This document shows positions 25,027 through 34,028 of a stretch of DNA of 64,000 nucleotides, one piece after another. The translations under genes were made by a program, and so were the position numbers. A model generated the notes under the pieces. It did no database searches and was not told the origin of the DNA. It saw only the letters and a program-made list of their open reading frames with translations. Each line of letters opens with the position of its first letter. Position 1 is the stretch's first letter. This stretch comes from Sphingomonas sp. IW22 (GTDB lineage Bacteria > Pseudomonadota > Alphaproteobacteria > Sphingomonadales > Sphingomonadaceae). The DNA is taken from assembly GCF_041321155.1 (NCBI RefSeq), contig NZ_JBGGWB010000004.1, positions 127,264 through 191,263 of the forward strand, written 5' to 3'.

Positions 25027-28000
25027 TTGGCCGCATCCTCTCCCTCTCGGTCCGGATGCGATGGCTCGTCGCCTTCCTGACCCTCGTCGTCATCGGCTTC
25101 GGCCTGTGGCAGATCACCAAGCTCCCGATCGACGCGGTGCCCGACGTCACCAACCGTCAGGTGCAGATCAGCACCTTCGCCCCGACGCTCGGGCCGGTCG
25201 ATATCGAGAAGCAGGTCACGTTCCCCGTCGAAACCGCGCTTGCGGGCATCCCCGGCTTGGAGATGACGCGCTCCATCTCGCGCAACGGCTTCAGCCAGGT
25301 AACGGCGGTTTTCGCCGATTCCACCGATATTTACTTCGCGCGCCAGCAGGTCACGGAACGGCTCGCGCAGTCGCGCGACAGCCTGCCCGCCAACGCGCAG
25401 CCGATCCTCGCACCGCTCAGCACCGGCCTGGGCGAGATCTTCTTCTACTCGGTCGCCTTCCGTCACCCCGACGGCAAGGGCATCAAGACGGTCGACGGGA
25501 AGCCGGGCTGGCAGTCGGACGGCAGCTATCTCACCCCGGAAGGTGAGCGGCTGACCACCGAGCTGGCGAAGGCCGCCTATCTTCGCACGGTCCAGGACTG
25601 GATCATCCGCCCGCAAATGCGCGCTGTGCGCGGCGTCGCCGGCGTCGATTCCAACGGCGGCTATGTGAAGCAATATCTGATCGAGCCGAACCTGAACGCG
25701 CTCGCCAGCTACGGCCTGTCGGTGACGGAGCTGGCGGACGCGATGGAGCGCGCGAACCTCTCCGCCGGGTCCAACTATGTGCGCCGGGCCGGCGAGAGCT
25801 TCCTAGTCCGCGCCGATGCCCGGCTGAAGTCGATCGAGGACATTCAGGAGGCGGTCGTCGCCACCCGCAACGGCGTCCCGGTCCGCGTCAAGGACGTGGG
25901 CCAGGTCGTGATCGGCGGTGCAGTCCGCACCGGCTCGGGTAGCCGCATGGGATCGGAAGCGGTCATTTCGACCGTGCTGATGCTGGTCGGCGACAACAGT
26001 CGCATCGTCGCAACCGATGCCGCCGAGAAATTGACGCAGATCAACAAGGTGCTGCCGCCCGACGTGTTCGCCGAGCCGGTCTATAATCGATCCAAGCTCG
26101 TCAATGCCACGATCGCGACCGTCGAGAAGAACCTGACCGAAGGCGCGCTGCTCGTCATCGTCGTCCTGTTCCTGCTGCTCGGCAATATCCGCGCCGCGCT
26201 CATCACCGCCGCGGTCATCCCGATCACGATGCTGATGACGGCGGCCGGCATGAACGGGCTTGGCGTGTCCGGCAACCTGATGAGCTTGGGCGCGCTCGAC
26301 TTCGGCCTGATCGTCGACGGCGCGGTCATCATCGTCGAGAACGCGCTACGCCGCCTCGCCGAGCGTCAGGAGCATGAGGGTCGCCTTCTCACCCGCGAGG
26401 AGCGGATGGAGGAAACCACCCTCGCCGCGAAGGAGATGGTGCGGCCGACCGTCTATGGTCAGCTCATCATCTTCCTCGTCTTCGTGCCATTGCTCACCTT
26501 CCAAGGCGTCGAGGGCAAGACGTTCGCGCCGATGGCGATCACGTTGATGGTGGCGCTCGCCTCCGCCTTCGTCCTGTCGCTGACCTTCGTGCCGGCGATG
26601 ATCGCGATCGTGGTGACGGGCAAGGTCAGCGAGACCGAGGTGAAGCCGATCCGCTGGTTCAAGGAACGCTACGCCCCCGTGCTGGGGCGGGCCGTTGCCC
26701 GGCCGATGCCCTTTATCCTGGGCGGCGTCGGTGTGTTCGCAGCGGCGGTGCTGAGCTTCGGCCTGCTCGGCGAGGAGTTCATGCCGCAGCTCGACGAGAA
26801 GGACATCACCGTCACCAACTTCCGCGTGCCATCGGCCTCGATCGACCAATCGACACAGATGCAGCTTCAGATCGAGAACGCCCTGAAAACGCTTCCCGAG
26901 GTGGCGCTGGTCTTCTCCAAGAACGGCAACGCCGACCTTGGCACCGATCCGATGCCGCCCAATGCGTCGGACACTTACGTCATCCCCAAGCCGGAAGATG
27001 AATGGCCGGCAGAGGTGAAGAGCAAGGAGGACATTCTTCGCCGCATCGAGGAGCGGATGAAGCCGCTCATCGGCAACCGCACCGAGATCCAGCAACCGAT
27101 CCAGATGCGGTTCAACGAGCTGATCGCCGGCGTCCGGTCGGACGTCGCGATCAAGCTCTACGGCGACGACCTCGACGCGATGAGCGAACAGGCGAAGCGC
27201 ATTGCCGTGGCAATGCGCACCATCCCCGGCGCGGCCGATGTGAGTGCCGAGCAGACGTCGGGTGCCCCGACGTTTGACGTGCAGATCGATCGGCAAGCGG
27301 CAGGTCGCTACGGCCTGTCGGTAGAGGAGGTGGCGAACACCGTCTCGGCCGCGCTCGGCGGTCGCGAGGCCGGGCTGCTGTTCGAGGGCGACCGCCGCTT
27401 TGACGTGGTGGTCCGCCTCCCCGACGCGCAGCGCGACGACGTGGAGACGCTGGGCTCGATCCCGGTGATGCTGCCCGCGGCCGAGGGTCAGGTCGCGCGC
27501 TCGATCCCGCTCAGCCAGGTCGCGCGGTTCAGCTACACCCAGGGGTTGAACCAGATCAGCCGCGAGAACGGCAAGCGCATGGTGGTCGTCCAGATCAACG
27601 TGCGCGGGCGCGATCTAGGCGGCTTCGTCCAAGAGGCGCAGGCCAAGATCGGCCAGATGCAGCTTCCCGCCGGCATGTATACGGCGTGGGGCGGCACCTT
27701 CGAGAGCCTGCAATCCGCGCGGTTGCGGCTCCTGATCGTCGTGCCGATCTGTTTCCTCGCCATCTACGCGCTGCTCTACATGGCGCTGGGGGGCTTCATC
27801 CCTGCGGCGATCGTGTTCTCGGCCGTGCCGATGGCGCTGGCGGGCGGCGTGTTCGCGCTGTTGCTGCGCGGCATCCCCTTCTCGATCACCGCCGCTGTCG
27901 GCTTCATCGCCCTATCGGGCGTCGCGGTCCTCAACGGGCTCGTGATGATGAGCGCGATCGGGAAGCGGCGCGAGGAAGGGCAGAGCGACGACGAGGCGAT

Positions 28001-28256
28001 CGTGGGTGGCGCGATGGAGCGCGTCCGCCCAGTGCTGATGACGGCATTGGTCGCGTCGCTCGGCTTCGTGCCGATGGCGCTCGCCACCGGCACCGGCGCC
28101 GAGGTGCAACGGCCGCTCGCGACCGTCGTCATCGGCGGCCTCATCACCTCGACCGCCCTCACGCTGCTGGTGCTGCCAGCGATCACCGCGCTCGCAAGCC
28201 GTTGGTCGCATCGGCGCCGCACCGACCCTGCCACTCCTACCCACGCCATCGCGTGA
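25023..28256 (+). CDS. cnrA: CnrA/NccA-type heavy-metal RND efflux pump
   Basis: This is a full-length HME-RND pump (1077 aa). TM1 follows a RILSLSVRMRWLVAFLTLVV start, and the second periplasmic half begins after TM6. The TM4 signature DFGLIVDGAVIIVENALRRL (residues about 425) carries the proton-relay acids. The following ERQEHEGRLLTREERMEE and RPTVYGQLIIFLVFVPLLTFQGVEGK stretches resemble CnrA/NccA more than CzcA. With an NreB-like exporter upstream, nickel and cobalt are the likely substrates; the exact specificity is inferred. The pump takes metal from the periplasm or cytoplasm and expels it with CnrB and CnrC, driven by protons. Confidence 0.92.
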   Translation: MIGRILSLSVRMRWLVAFLTLVVIGFGLWQITKLPIDAVPDVTNRQVQISTFAPTLGPVDIEKQVTFPVETALAGIPGLEMTRSISRNGFSQVTAVFADSTDIYFARQQVTERLAQSRDSLPANAQPILAPLSTGLGEIFFYSVAFRHPDGKGIKTVDGKPGWQSDGSYLTPEGERLTTELAKAAYLRTVQDWIIRPQMRAVRGVAGVDSNGGYVKQYLIEPNLNALASYGLSVTELADAMERANLSAGSNYVRRAGESFLVRADARLKSIEDIQEAVVATRNGVPVRVKDVGQVVIGGAVRTGSGSRMGSEAVISTVLMLVGDNSRIVATDAAEKLTQINKVLPPDVFAEPVYNRSKLVNATIATVEKNLTEGALLVIVVLFLLLGNIRAALITAAVIPITMLMTAAGMNGLGVSGNLMSLGALDFGLIVDGAVIIVENALRRLAERQEHEGRLLTREERMEETTLAAKEMVRPTVYGQLIIFLVFVPLLTFQGVEGKTFAPMAITLMVALASAFVLSLTFVPAMIAIVVTGKVSETEVKPIRWFKERYAPVLGRAVARPMPFILGGVGVFAAAVLSFGLLGEEFMPQLDEKDITVTNFRVPSASIDQSTQMQLQIENALKTLPEVALVFSKNGNADLGTDPMPPNASDTYVIPKPEDEWPAEVKSKEDILRRIEERMKPLIGNRTEIQQPIQMRFNELIAGVRSDVAIKLYGDDLDAMSEQAKRIAVAMRTIPGAADVSAEQTSGAPTFDVQIDRQAAGRYGLSVEEVANTVSAALGGREAGLLFEGDRRFDVVVRLPDAQRDDVETLGSIPVMLPAAEGQVARSIPLSQVARFSYTQGLNQISRENGKRMVVVQINVRGRDLGGFVQEAQAKIGQMQLPAGMYTAWGGTFESLQSARLRLLIVVPICFLAIYALLYMALGGFIPAAIVFSAVPMALAGGVFALLLRGIPFSITAAVGFIALSGVAVLNGLVMMSAIGKRREEGQSDDEAIVGGAMERVRPVLMTALVASLGFVPMALATGTGAEVQRPLATVVIGGLITSTALTLLVLPAITALASRWSHRRRTDPATPTHAIA

Positions 28257-28276
28257 CGAACCGGAGACGAGACACC

Positions 28277-29011
28277 GTGGACATATCCATCACCCGCCCG
28301 TGGCGGCTCCCGCCGCCTTTTCGCGCCGCGTCAATGTTCATCGCGGTCGCCGCGGCGACATTCATGGCGAGCGCCGCCTACGCACACGGCGTCGCCGAGG
28401 GCGATCAGGCGTTCATTGAAACGATCAACGGACCGGCCCCGGGCGCCTTCCTCTACCTTGGCGCCAAGCACATGGTCACGGGCTACGACCATCTGCTGTT
28501 CCTGTTCGGGGTGATCTTCTTCCTCTACCGGATGAAGCAGGTCGCCGCCTACGTGACGCTCTTCGCGATCGGCCACAGCACGACGCTGATCGCCGGCGTC
28601 CTGCTCGGCACCCACGTCAACCCCTACGCGATCGACGCCATCATCGGCCTGTCCGTCGTCTATAAAGCGCTCGACAATCTAGGCGCCTATCAACGCTGGT
28701 TCGGCGTCCAGCCCAATACCAAGGTCGCGGTGCTGGTCTTCGGCCTGTTCCACGGCTTCGGCCTAGCCACCAAGCTCCAGGACTTCGCGCTGCCGTCGAA
28801 CGGGCTGTTGGTGAACCTGCTGTCGTTCAACGTCGGCGTCGAGATCGGCCAGTTGCTCGCCCTGTCCGCGATCTTGATCGGGATGGGCTATTGGCGTCGC
28901 ACCCCCAGCTTCCGCCGACACGCCATCGCCGCGAACGTGGTCCTGATGACCGCCGGCTTCGTCCTTACCGGCTACCAGCTCGCCGGCCTCATTCTCGAAG
29001 GGAACGCCTGA
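28277..29011 (+). CDS. HupE/UreJ-family membrane protein
   Basis: GTG 28277 has a GGAGAC ribosome site. A signal-like segment ends ASAAYAHG, then a metal-permease-type core follows: YLGAKHMVTGYDHLLFLFGVIFFL with a conserved HxxxGxDHLLFL motif, GHSTTLIAGVL, and FGLFHGFGLATKL. Six or seven membrane helices are predicted. HupE/UreJ proteins are linked to nickel uptake or metal handling. Here the gene sits directly behind the efflux pump, so it may take part in Ni/Co homeostasis. Its stop overlaps the next start by one base (TGATG). Confidence 0.85.
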   Translation: MDISITRPWRLPPPFRAASMFIAVAAATFMASAAYAHGVAEGDQAFIETINGPAPGAFLYLGAKHMVTGYDHLLFLFGVIFFLYRMKQVAAYVTLFAIGHSTTLIAGVLLGTHVNPYAIDAIIGLSVVYKALDNLGAYQRWFGVQPNTKVAVLVFGLFHGFGLATKLQDFALPSNGLLVNLLSFNVGVEIGQLLALSAILIGMGYWRRTPSFRRHAIAANVVLMTAGFVLTGYQLAGLILEGNA

Positions 29012-29607
29012 TGACCAGCTCGAACCTCCCGAATGCCGGCGATCTGCCGACGCTACACCAACTCAATCGGGCGACCCTCACCGCGTTCGGCGTCGCCGTC
29101 GTGCTGCTCGTCACCACCATCCTTCCCGCGGAATATGGCGTCGATCCGATCGGCACGGGCCGTCTGTTCGGCCTCACCCGCATGGGCGAGGTCAAGCAGG
29201 CCGAACATGCGGCCGAGGCCGCGACGGCACCCGCAGTCACAGCGCCGTCGCCGGCAGCATCGGGCGCGCCGGCTACCGCACAGACCGCCGAGGTCAAGAT
29301 CACGCTCGCGCCCGACGAGGGCCGCGAGGTGAAGGCCGACATGCGCGCCGGGGATCGAATGACATACGCATGGTCGACCGGGGGACCGGAGGTCCGCTTC
29401 GAGCTGCATGGTGAGGAACACGGCGCGCCCGCCGACCAATATTCCAGTTACGAGAAAGGCTCATCCGCCGGCGAGAAGGGCGAGTTCCAGGCGCCGTTCG
29501 ACGGGATGCACGGGTGGTATTGGCGCAACCGCACCGCTGCGCCCGTCACTATCACCGTGACGGCCACCGGCACGTTCCGCAGCTTCGCCGCCAAGCCGAA
29601 ATCCTGA
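29011..29607 (+). CDS. membrane-anchored periplasmic protein in the metal operon
   Basis: One membrane helix near residues 20-42 (RATLTAFGVAVVLLVTTILPAEYGVD) is followed by an Ala/Pro-rich linker and a periplasmic beta domain (VKITLAPDEGREVKADMRAGDRM, then VRFELHGEEHGAP, GMHGWYWRNRTAAPVTITVTATG). It resembles proteins annotated simply as transmembrane anchor proteins in sphingomonad metal islands. The HGEEHG and GMHGWYWRN segments could bind metal. Translation is coupled to the HupE-like gene. Molecular role unknown. Confidence 0.75.
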   Translation: MTSSNLPNAGDLPTLHQLNRATLTAFGVAVVLLVTTILPAEYGVDPIGTGRLFGLTRMGEVKQAEHAAEAATAPAVTAPSPAASGAPATAQTAEVKITLAPDEGREVKADMRAGDRMTYAWSTGGPEVRFELHGEEHGAPADQYSSYEKGSSAGEKGEFQAPFDGMHGWYWRNRTAAPVTITVTATGTFRSFAAKPKS

Positions 29608-29651
29608 TCGCAGCACCCCCGTTCCACCGCTTTCACCACGAGGAGAAGACC

Positions 29652-29969
29652 ATGAAATACGCTGTTCTGGCATTCGCGGCCCTGATCGCTGCCCCCGCTG
29701 CCGCCCACCCCGACCATGACGACGAGGCGCACAACCAGGCGCCGGCCGACGTCGCCCGTCAGCATGTCGTGCGCATGGTGGCGCAATCGAAGCTCGCTCC
29801 GAGTTGGTCCAAGGCGACTGTGCAAGGCACCGAGAAGCGCACCGCCAACGGCGTTCAGCAGACCGTCGTGACGTTCACCAACCCCGCCGAGCCCGCCGCC
29901 AAGCGCACGCTCCACGTCGTCATGGGCGCCGATGGCAAGGTCGTGTCCGCCACCCCATCGGCTCGATAA
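29652..29969 (+). CDS. small exported DUF6488-type protein
   Basis: The 105-aa product has a clear signal peptide (MKYAVLAFAALIAAPAAA) followed at once by HPDHDDEAHNQAP, a His/Asp cluster suited to metal binding, then a PepSY-like alpha/beta fold (VVTFTNPAEPAAKRTLHVVMGADGKVVS). AGGAGAAGACC precedes ATG 29652. It is the last gene of the plus-strand metal operon. It is probably a periplasmic metal-binding accessory protein, by context only. Confidence 0.75.
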   Translation: MKYAVLAFAALIAAPAAAHPDHDDEAHNQAPADVARQHVVRMVAQSKLAPSWSKATVQGTEKRTANGVQQTVVTFTNPAEPAAKRTLHVVMGADGKVVSATPSAR

Positions 29970-30206
29970 CACACCGCTGGATGGCTTAGTCCGCCGCCGC
30001 GCCGCTACCGAGCGGCGCGGCGCACCAGACATCACCCGACGACGGGGACACAAGGCCAAGAATGTTTGCGGGCCGAGCGCTTCGCCTAACGGATATTCAT
30101 TGAGAATCAGGGCGGATCGATTAGACCGGTTTTCGGAGGCTTTGTCCGCGGCGACGCGAGCATTGCCTTCTTCCGTTTCAGGGCAATGGCTTCGGACGGG
30201 TCCACC

Positions 30207-31106
30207 TTAGCCTCGCTGATTGTTCATCTTGTCGAGCGCTGTTCGCAGGCTTCGTGCCAGCTTGCCGGCATCATCGTTCGCCCAGAAGTGCATGAAGAAT
30301 AGCCGCGGTTCGTCGTTCAGCATGTGATTGTGAAGCGCGGTGACTTCGATTCCGCCGGCTCGCAGGGCGCGAAGCACCAGGTCCACCTCACTCGCAATCA
30401 TCACGAAGTCGCCTGTGATCGCGGCCTTGCCGTTGCCGGTGGGCTGGAAATTGATCGCCGTTGAGGTGCCCATCGATGCCGGCGTGACCATGCCTCCGTC
30501 CATCAGCCGTTCGGCGCGGGGGAAGCTGTATTGCAGCACGCCGCCGTTGGGTTTGCCCTTGGCGCCGAGCGCCTGATCGAGTGCGGCGGCATTTAGGTCG
30601 ATCGGAGACGACGCGCCCGCTCCCGAAGGTTGCGAGTCCCGCGAGGGCGAGACGAGCGGGGTCGCGCTGGCCGCGAGTGCCTGATGCAACGCCGTCGCGA
30701 GCTTCACGGGATCGCCGTGCCCCGCGACGTGCATATACATGGTCGCCGGCGCCGACCGTAGCAGGTGGTTGTGGAGCGCCGTGATCGTGAAGCCTGATGC
30801 GAGCAGCCGGCTCATCACCGGGTTCACTTCCTCATGCGTCAGCACCAGGTCGCCCATGACCATCGCTTCGTCGCCCATCGGCTGAAACGCCGCCCAGGAA
30901 CCAAGCGCAAGCGCCGGCTTGATCGCCACGCCGTCAAGCGTCACCTTCAGGTCCGAGCGCGGAAAGCCATAACGATGGACGCCGCCCGCCTGTTCGGTGC
31001 CGGGCCGCCCCAGCGCGCGATCGACCGCAGGCCAGTCGGGTGCGGCCGAGGCTGGAGCCGTGATGCCGAGGGTCAGAACCCCGGCTAGCAAAATCGCTTT
31101 CAACAT
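30207..31106 (-). CDS. DUF1259 (LppY/LpqO-type) exported protein
   Basis: A signal peptide (LKAILLAGVLTLGITAPASAA) is followed by two similar DUF1259 repeats. Both have an ALG(R/A)xGxxxGGVxxYxFPR start (residues 31-55 and 175-200), a VMGDLVLTHEEV or ITGDFVMIASEV middle, and an ITALHNHLL...MYMHVAGHGDP or VTALHNHML...FFMHFWANDD end. The paired HNH and MHxxxxG elements could bind metal, but function is unknown. ATG 31106 follows a GGAG site. It ends the minus-strand chromate operon. DUF1259 genes often accompany chrA in my recollection, which supports a linked role. Confidence 0.82.
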   Translation of the reverse strand: MLKAILLAGVLTLGITAPASAAPDWPAVDRALGRPGTEQAGGVHRYGFPRSDLKVTLDGVAIKPALALGSWAAFQPMGDEAMVMGDLVLTHEEVNPVMSRLLASGFTITALHNHLLRSAPATMYMHVAGHGDPVKLATALHQALAASATPLVSPSRDSQPSGAGASSPIDLNAAALDQALGAKGKPNGGVLQYSFPRAERLMDGGMVTPASMGTSTAINFQPTGNGKAAITGDFVMIASEVDLVLRALRAGGIEVTALHNHMLNDEPRLFFMHFWANDDAGKLARSLRTALDKMNNQRG

Positions 31107-31132
31107 GCGCACCACTCCGTCCTGAGTAACCG

Positions 31133-31813
31133 TCACAAGCCGACGAACAGGGTCGCGCTCAACACATGGTTGGTCCGATCCTCGCCACGGCGGAAAACAC
31201 GCTGATTGAGATAGCCGGGCTCCAGTCGCATCCGCTTGGCTACGGGCAAGCCGACACCGACGAAGGTGCGCCACTGATCCACCCCGTCCCGGGCGCCCCA
31301 TTGTGTCGAGTTCAGATTGAAGAACCCTTCGGTGAAGGCAACCGCCTGAACCGCGCCCTTGCGCGCGATCGGCACCTGCAACCGGACGAACTGGCGCAGC
31401 CGCCATCCCGTGTCATCGCGGCCCTCGATCATGCGCTGTTCGAGCCTGGTGCGGCTAATGACCAGAGGAGCGCCCGCTTTCGTTCGCAGGGCCGCGAACT
31501 GAAGCTGCTGCCAGATGCGATGTTCTTTGGTGGTCCGGCCTGTCTCCGGATCGGTGCGAACATAGGCGTAGCCGACCACGGCATGAGCGTCGCGACCGAT
31601 CCGCGCGCCGATGGCCGGGCGCAAGACTAGCTGACTGCCGCCGCCAACATCGTCGATCGCGCGCGCCTGACCTTCAAGCCAGAGGAACAGGTCGCCGCGA
31701 ACCGTTCCCGAGGCGATAACGGCCGCCCATGCCTGCGTATCGTCCTCGGCGACGGCGGGCTGGGCGGCTCCGAGCAGCAATGCGCCAATGAGCCATTGCA
31801 AGACCCACCTCAT
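31133..31813 (-). CDS. DUF2490 outer-membrane-like protein
   Basis: A signal peptide (MRWVLQWLIGALLLGAAQPAVA) precedes an antiparallel beta pattern typical of DUF2490: GDLFLWLEGQARAID, VLRPAIGARIGRDAHAVVGYAYV, EHRIWQQLQ, RTRLEQRMIEGRDDTGWRLRQFVRLQ and a final YLNQRVFRRGEDRTNHVLSATLFVGL. It is probably an outer-membrane barrel. ATG 31813 overlaps the chrA stop as ATGA, so it is translated with chrA. Its role in chromate resistance is not known. Confidence 0.8.
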   Translation of the reverse strand: MRWVLQWLIGALLLGAAQPAVAEDDTQAWAAVIASGTVRGDLFLWLEGQARAIDDVGGGSQLVLRPAIGARIGRDAHAVVGYAYVRTDPETGRTTKEHRIWQQLQFAALRTKAGAPLVISRTRLEQRMIEGRDDTGWRLRQFVRLQVPIARKGAVQAVAFTEGFFNLNSTQWGARDGVDQWRTFVGVGLPVAKRMRLEPGYLNQRVFRRGEDRTNHVLSATLFVGL

Positions 31814-33207
31814 CGTATCGCTCCTAACGCGTATAGCGCCAGTCCGGCGGCCGACGTCGCCAGCAGCGTCGTGATGACTCCTGCCCGCGTCATGAAGATC
31901 GCGTAAGCAGCCCCCAATGACAGCACGAGGGCGGCCGGATCGATGCTGGTCAACACCGGCGCGTCGAACCGAATAGGGCCTGCCGACACCGCGATCGTCG
32001 TGCGGAAGAGTGTGTGCAGCGCGAACCAGATCGCGAGGTTGAGGACAACGCCGACGACCGCGGCCGTGATGGCGGATAGCGCGCCCGCGACCGCAGCATT
32101 GCCGCGCAGCCGCTCGATGAACGGCGCGCCGAGGAAGATCCACAGGAAGCACGGCACGAACGTCACCCAGGTCGCCAGCAACCCGCCGAGGGTTCCGGCG
32201 ACCAGCGGTGACAGCGTTCCGGGATCACGATAGGCACCAAGGAAGCCGACGAATTGCAGGACCATGATGAGCGGTCCCGGCGTCGTCTCCGCCATGCCTA
32301 ACCCGTCGAGCATCTCCTTCGGACCCAGCCAGCCATAAGTGCCGACCGCCTGCTGCGCGACATAGGCGAGAACGGCATAGGCACCCCCGAACGTCACCAT
32401 CGCCATCGTCGAGAAAAACGTCGCTATCCGGCTGAACACGTCGTCGGGGCCAAACGCGACCAGAAGCGCCGCTACCGGCACCAGCCACAGCGCGAGCCAG
32501 ACGATCGCCGTGCGCACCGTCTCCCGCCAGGTCGGGCGGGCGTGGTCGGGCAGTTCCTCGCCGAGCAGCGTATCGGCATCGGCAACGGTTGCGCCTTTCG
32601 AAGCGCCATGACCGCCACCGCGGAATGCGGTGCTCCCCTGCCGCGCCGACCACCACCCGATGATCCCGGCGCCCAGCACGATGAGCGGGAATGGCGCACC
32701 GGCGAAGAAGATCAGGACGAAGGCGACCGCAGCGAGGATTCGCGCCGGTGCGCTTTTGAGGGCGCGGCTGCCGATCCGCACGACCGCCTGGAGGACGACG
32801 GCCAACACCGCGGCCTTGAGGCCGAAGAACAGTGCCGAGACGAGACCTACACGGCCATAAAGGACATAAATCCAGCTCAGCGCCATGATCGCGACCGCGC
32901 CGGGGATGACGAACAGCACGCCGGCGACGATGCCGCCCTTCGTGCGATGCATCAGCCATCCGATATAGGTGGCGAGCTGCTGTGCCTCCGGGCCAGGCAG
33001 CAACATGCAGTAGTTGAGCGCGTGGAGGAAACGCTGCTCGCCGATCCACCGCTTTTCGTCGACGAGAATGCGGTGCATCACCGCGATCTGCCCGGCGGGT
33101 CCACCGAAGGATAGCATGGCGATCCTCAGCCAAACCCAGAAGGCTTCGCCGAGTGTGACCGGCTCCGGCCGGGCGCTTGTTCGCGCATCGATCGTCGCCA
33201 CCGTCAT
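31810..33207 (-). CDS. chrA: chromate transporter ChrA (long-chain type)
   Basis: Two homologous CHR domains are present. The first has FWVWLRIAMLSFGGPAGQIAVMHR and LNYCMLLPGPEAQQLATYIGW. The second has FFSTMAMVTFGGAYAVLAYVAQQ and GLGMAETTPGPLIMVLQFVGFLGAY. Around 11-13 membrane helices are expected. At 465 aa it is a usual two-domain ChrA, which expels chromate from the cytoplasm. ATG 33207 overlaps the chrB stop by four bases. Part of the operon chrB-chrA-DUF2490-DUF1259. Confidence 0.95.
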   Translation of the reverse strand: MTVATIDARTSARPEPVTLGEAFWVWLRIAMLSFGGPAGQIAVMHRILVDEKRWIGEQRFLHALNYCMLLPGPEAQQLATYIGWLMHRTKGGIVAGVLFVIPGAVAIMALSWIYVLYGRVGLVSALFFGLKAAVLAVVLQAVVRIGSRALKSAPARILAAVAFVLIFFAGAPFPLIVLGAGIIGWWSARQGSTAFRGGGHGASKGATVADADTLLGEELPDHARPTWRETVRTAIVWLALWLVPVAALLVAFGPDDVFSRIATFFSTMAMVTFGGAYAVLAYVAQQAVGTYGWLGPKEMLDGLGMAETTPGPLIMVLQFVGFLGAYRDPGTLSPLVAGTLGGLLATWVTFVPCFLWIFLGAPFIERLRGNAAVAGALSAITAAVVGVVLNLAIWFALHTLFRTTIAVSAGPIRFDAPVLTSIDPAALVLSLGAAYAIFMTRAGVITTLLATSAAGLALYALGAIR

Positions 33208-34028
33208 GCCGAAATCTTCCCGCGTGCGGGTTGGTGCGAGGTCCAGTTGTGCTTTTCGCCCTGCGCGTCGCGGCTCCATCGATAGAGCGCATCATACACC
33301 GCCATACCGGCCTCAAGCTGGGCATGATCGTCATCGTGGATGCGTGAAAGACCAAGCGAGATGGCCAGCAACCCCGCGGCTTCGGGAGCGATGTCCAGAC
33401 GATCCGTGTCCGCGCCGCGCACAATCGACGCGACCCGAACAAGAGCATCGTTGGCGCTCAGACCAAACGCTTCGAGCATCACGTCAAAGGTGCAGCGTTC
33501 GCCCCGATGGCTCCACAGCACACCTTGATCGGAAACGTCGAACGGCTCCGCCTGCTGCTGCGTGGCTATGGTCACCACTTCGCTGGGCGCGACGAAGAGA
33601 AAGCGGGCTTCCGGATCGATAAACCGGCGAATCAGCCAAGGGCAGGCAATGCGGTCGACCTTGGGTCGCGCCCGCGTCACCCACCATGTTCGTCCGTCAC
33701 TGTGTCGCGGCGGCAAATGGTCCAGCGATACCGTGGAAAACCCCGCAGCGAGCCATGAAGCGAAACCGCCTTCCAGCGCGTCGGCTGCTACGCCCTCGCT
33801 GCGTAGAATAGAAGCCGCAGCAACCGCCCTTCCGTCACCGGCCTCATCGATCACGACGACGCTTGCAGCCTTGATCGCAGACCAGTCGTCCGGCTTGTCG
33901 AAACTGCGAAAGATCGATCCAGGAACAGCTTGTTTCGGTGCGAGACGAATATCTACGAGTGTTGGCGACCCCGGCAGGGCAACCAGACGAGCGAGTTTAT
34001 CGGAACTGATCGTATTGAGCGAAGGCAT
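33204..34028 (-). CDS. chrB: chromate resistance protein with rhodanese and ChrB C-terminal domains
   Basis: The N-terminal third is a rhodanese-like fold (LARLVALPGSPTLVDIRL, VVVIDEAGDGRAVAAASILRSEGVAADALEGGFASW). The usual active-site Cys position reads DEAGDGR, so it is probably inactive as a sulfurtransferase. The C-terminal domain is ChrB-type (WWVTRARPKVDRIACPWLIRRFIDPEARFLFV, then HRGERCTFDVMLEAFGL). ChrB proteins support or regulate chromate export. It is the first gene of the operon. Confidence 0.9.
   Translation of the reverse strand: MPSLNTISSDKLARLVALPGSPTLVDIRLAPKQAVPGSIFRSFDKPDDWSAIKAASVVVIDEAGDGRAVAAASILRSEGVAADALEGGFASWLAAGFSTVSLDHLPPRHSDGRTWWVTRARPKVDRIACPWLIRRFIDPEARFLFVAPSEVVTIATQQQAEPFDVSDQGVLWSHRGERCTFDVMLEAFGLSANDALVRVASIVRGADTDRLDIAPEAAGLLAISLGLSRIHDDDHAQLEAGMAVYDALYRWSRDAQGEKHNWTSHQPARGKISA

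Noticed and set aside
22760..25673. Long minus-strand frames (369 and 445 codons) opposite cnrC, cnrB and cnrA
   Set aside because: They have no start signals and no recognisable domain, whereas the plus-strand genes are well supported.
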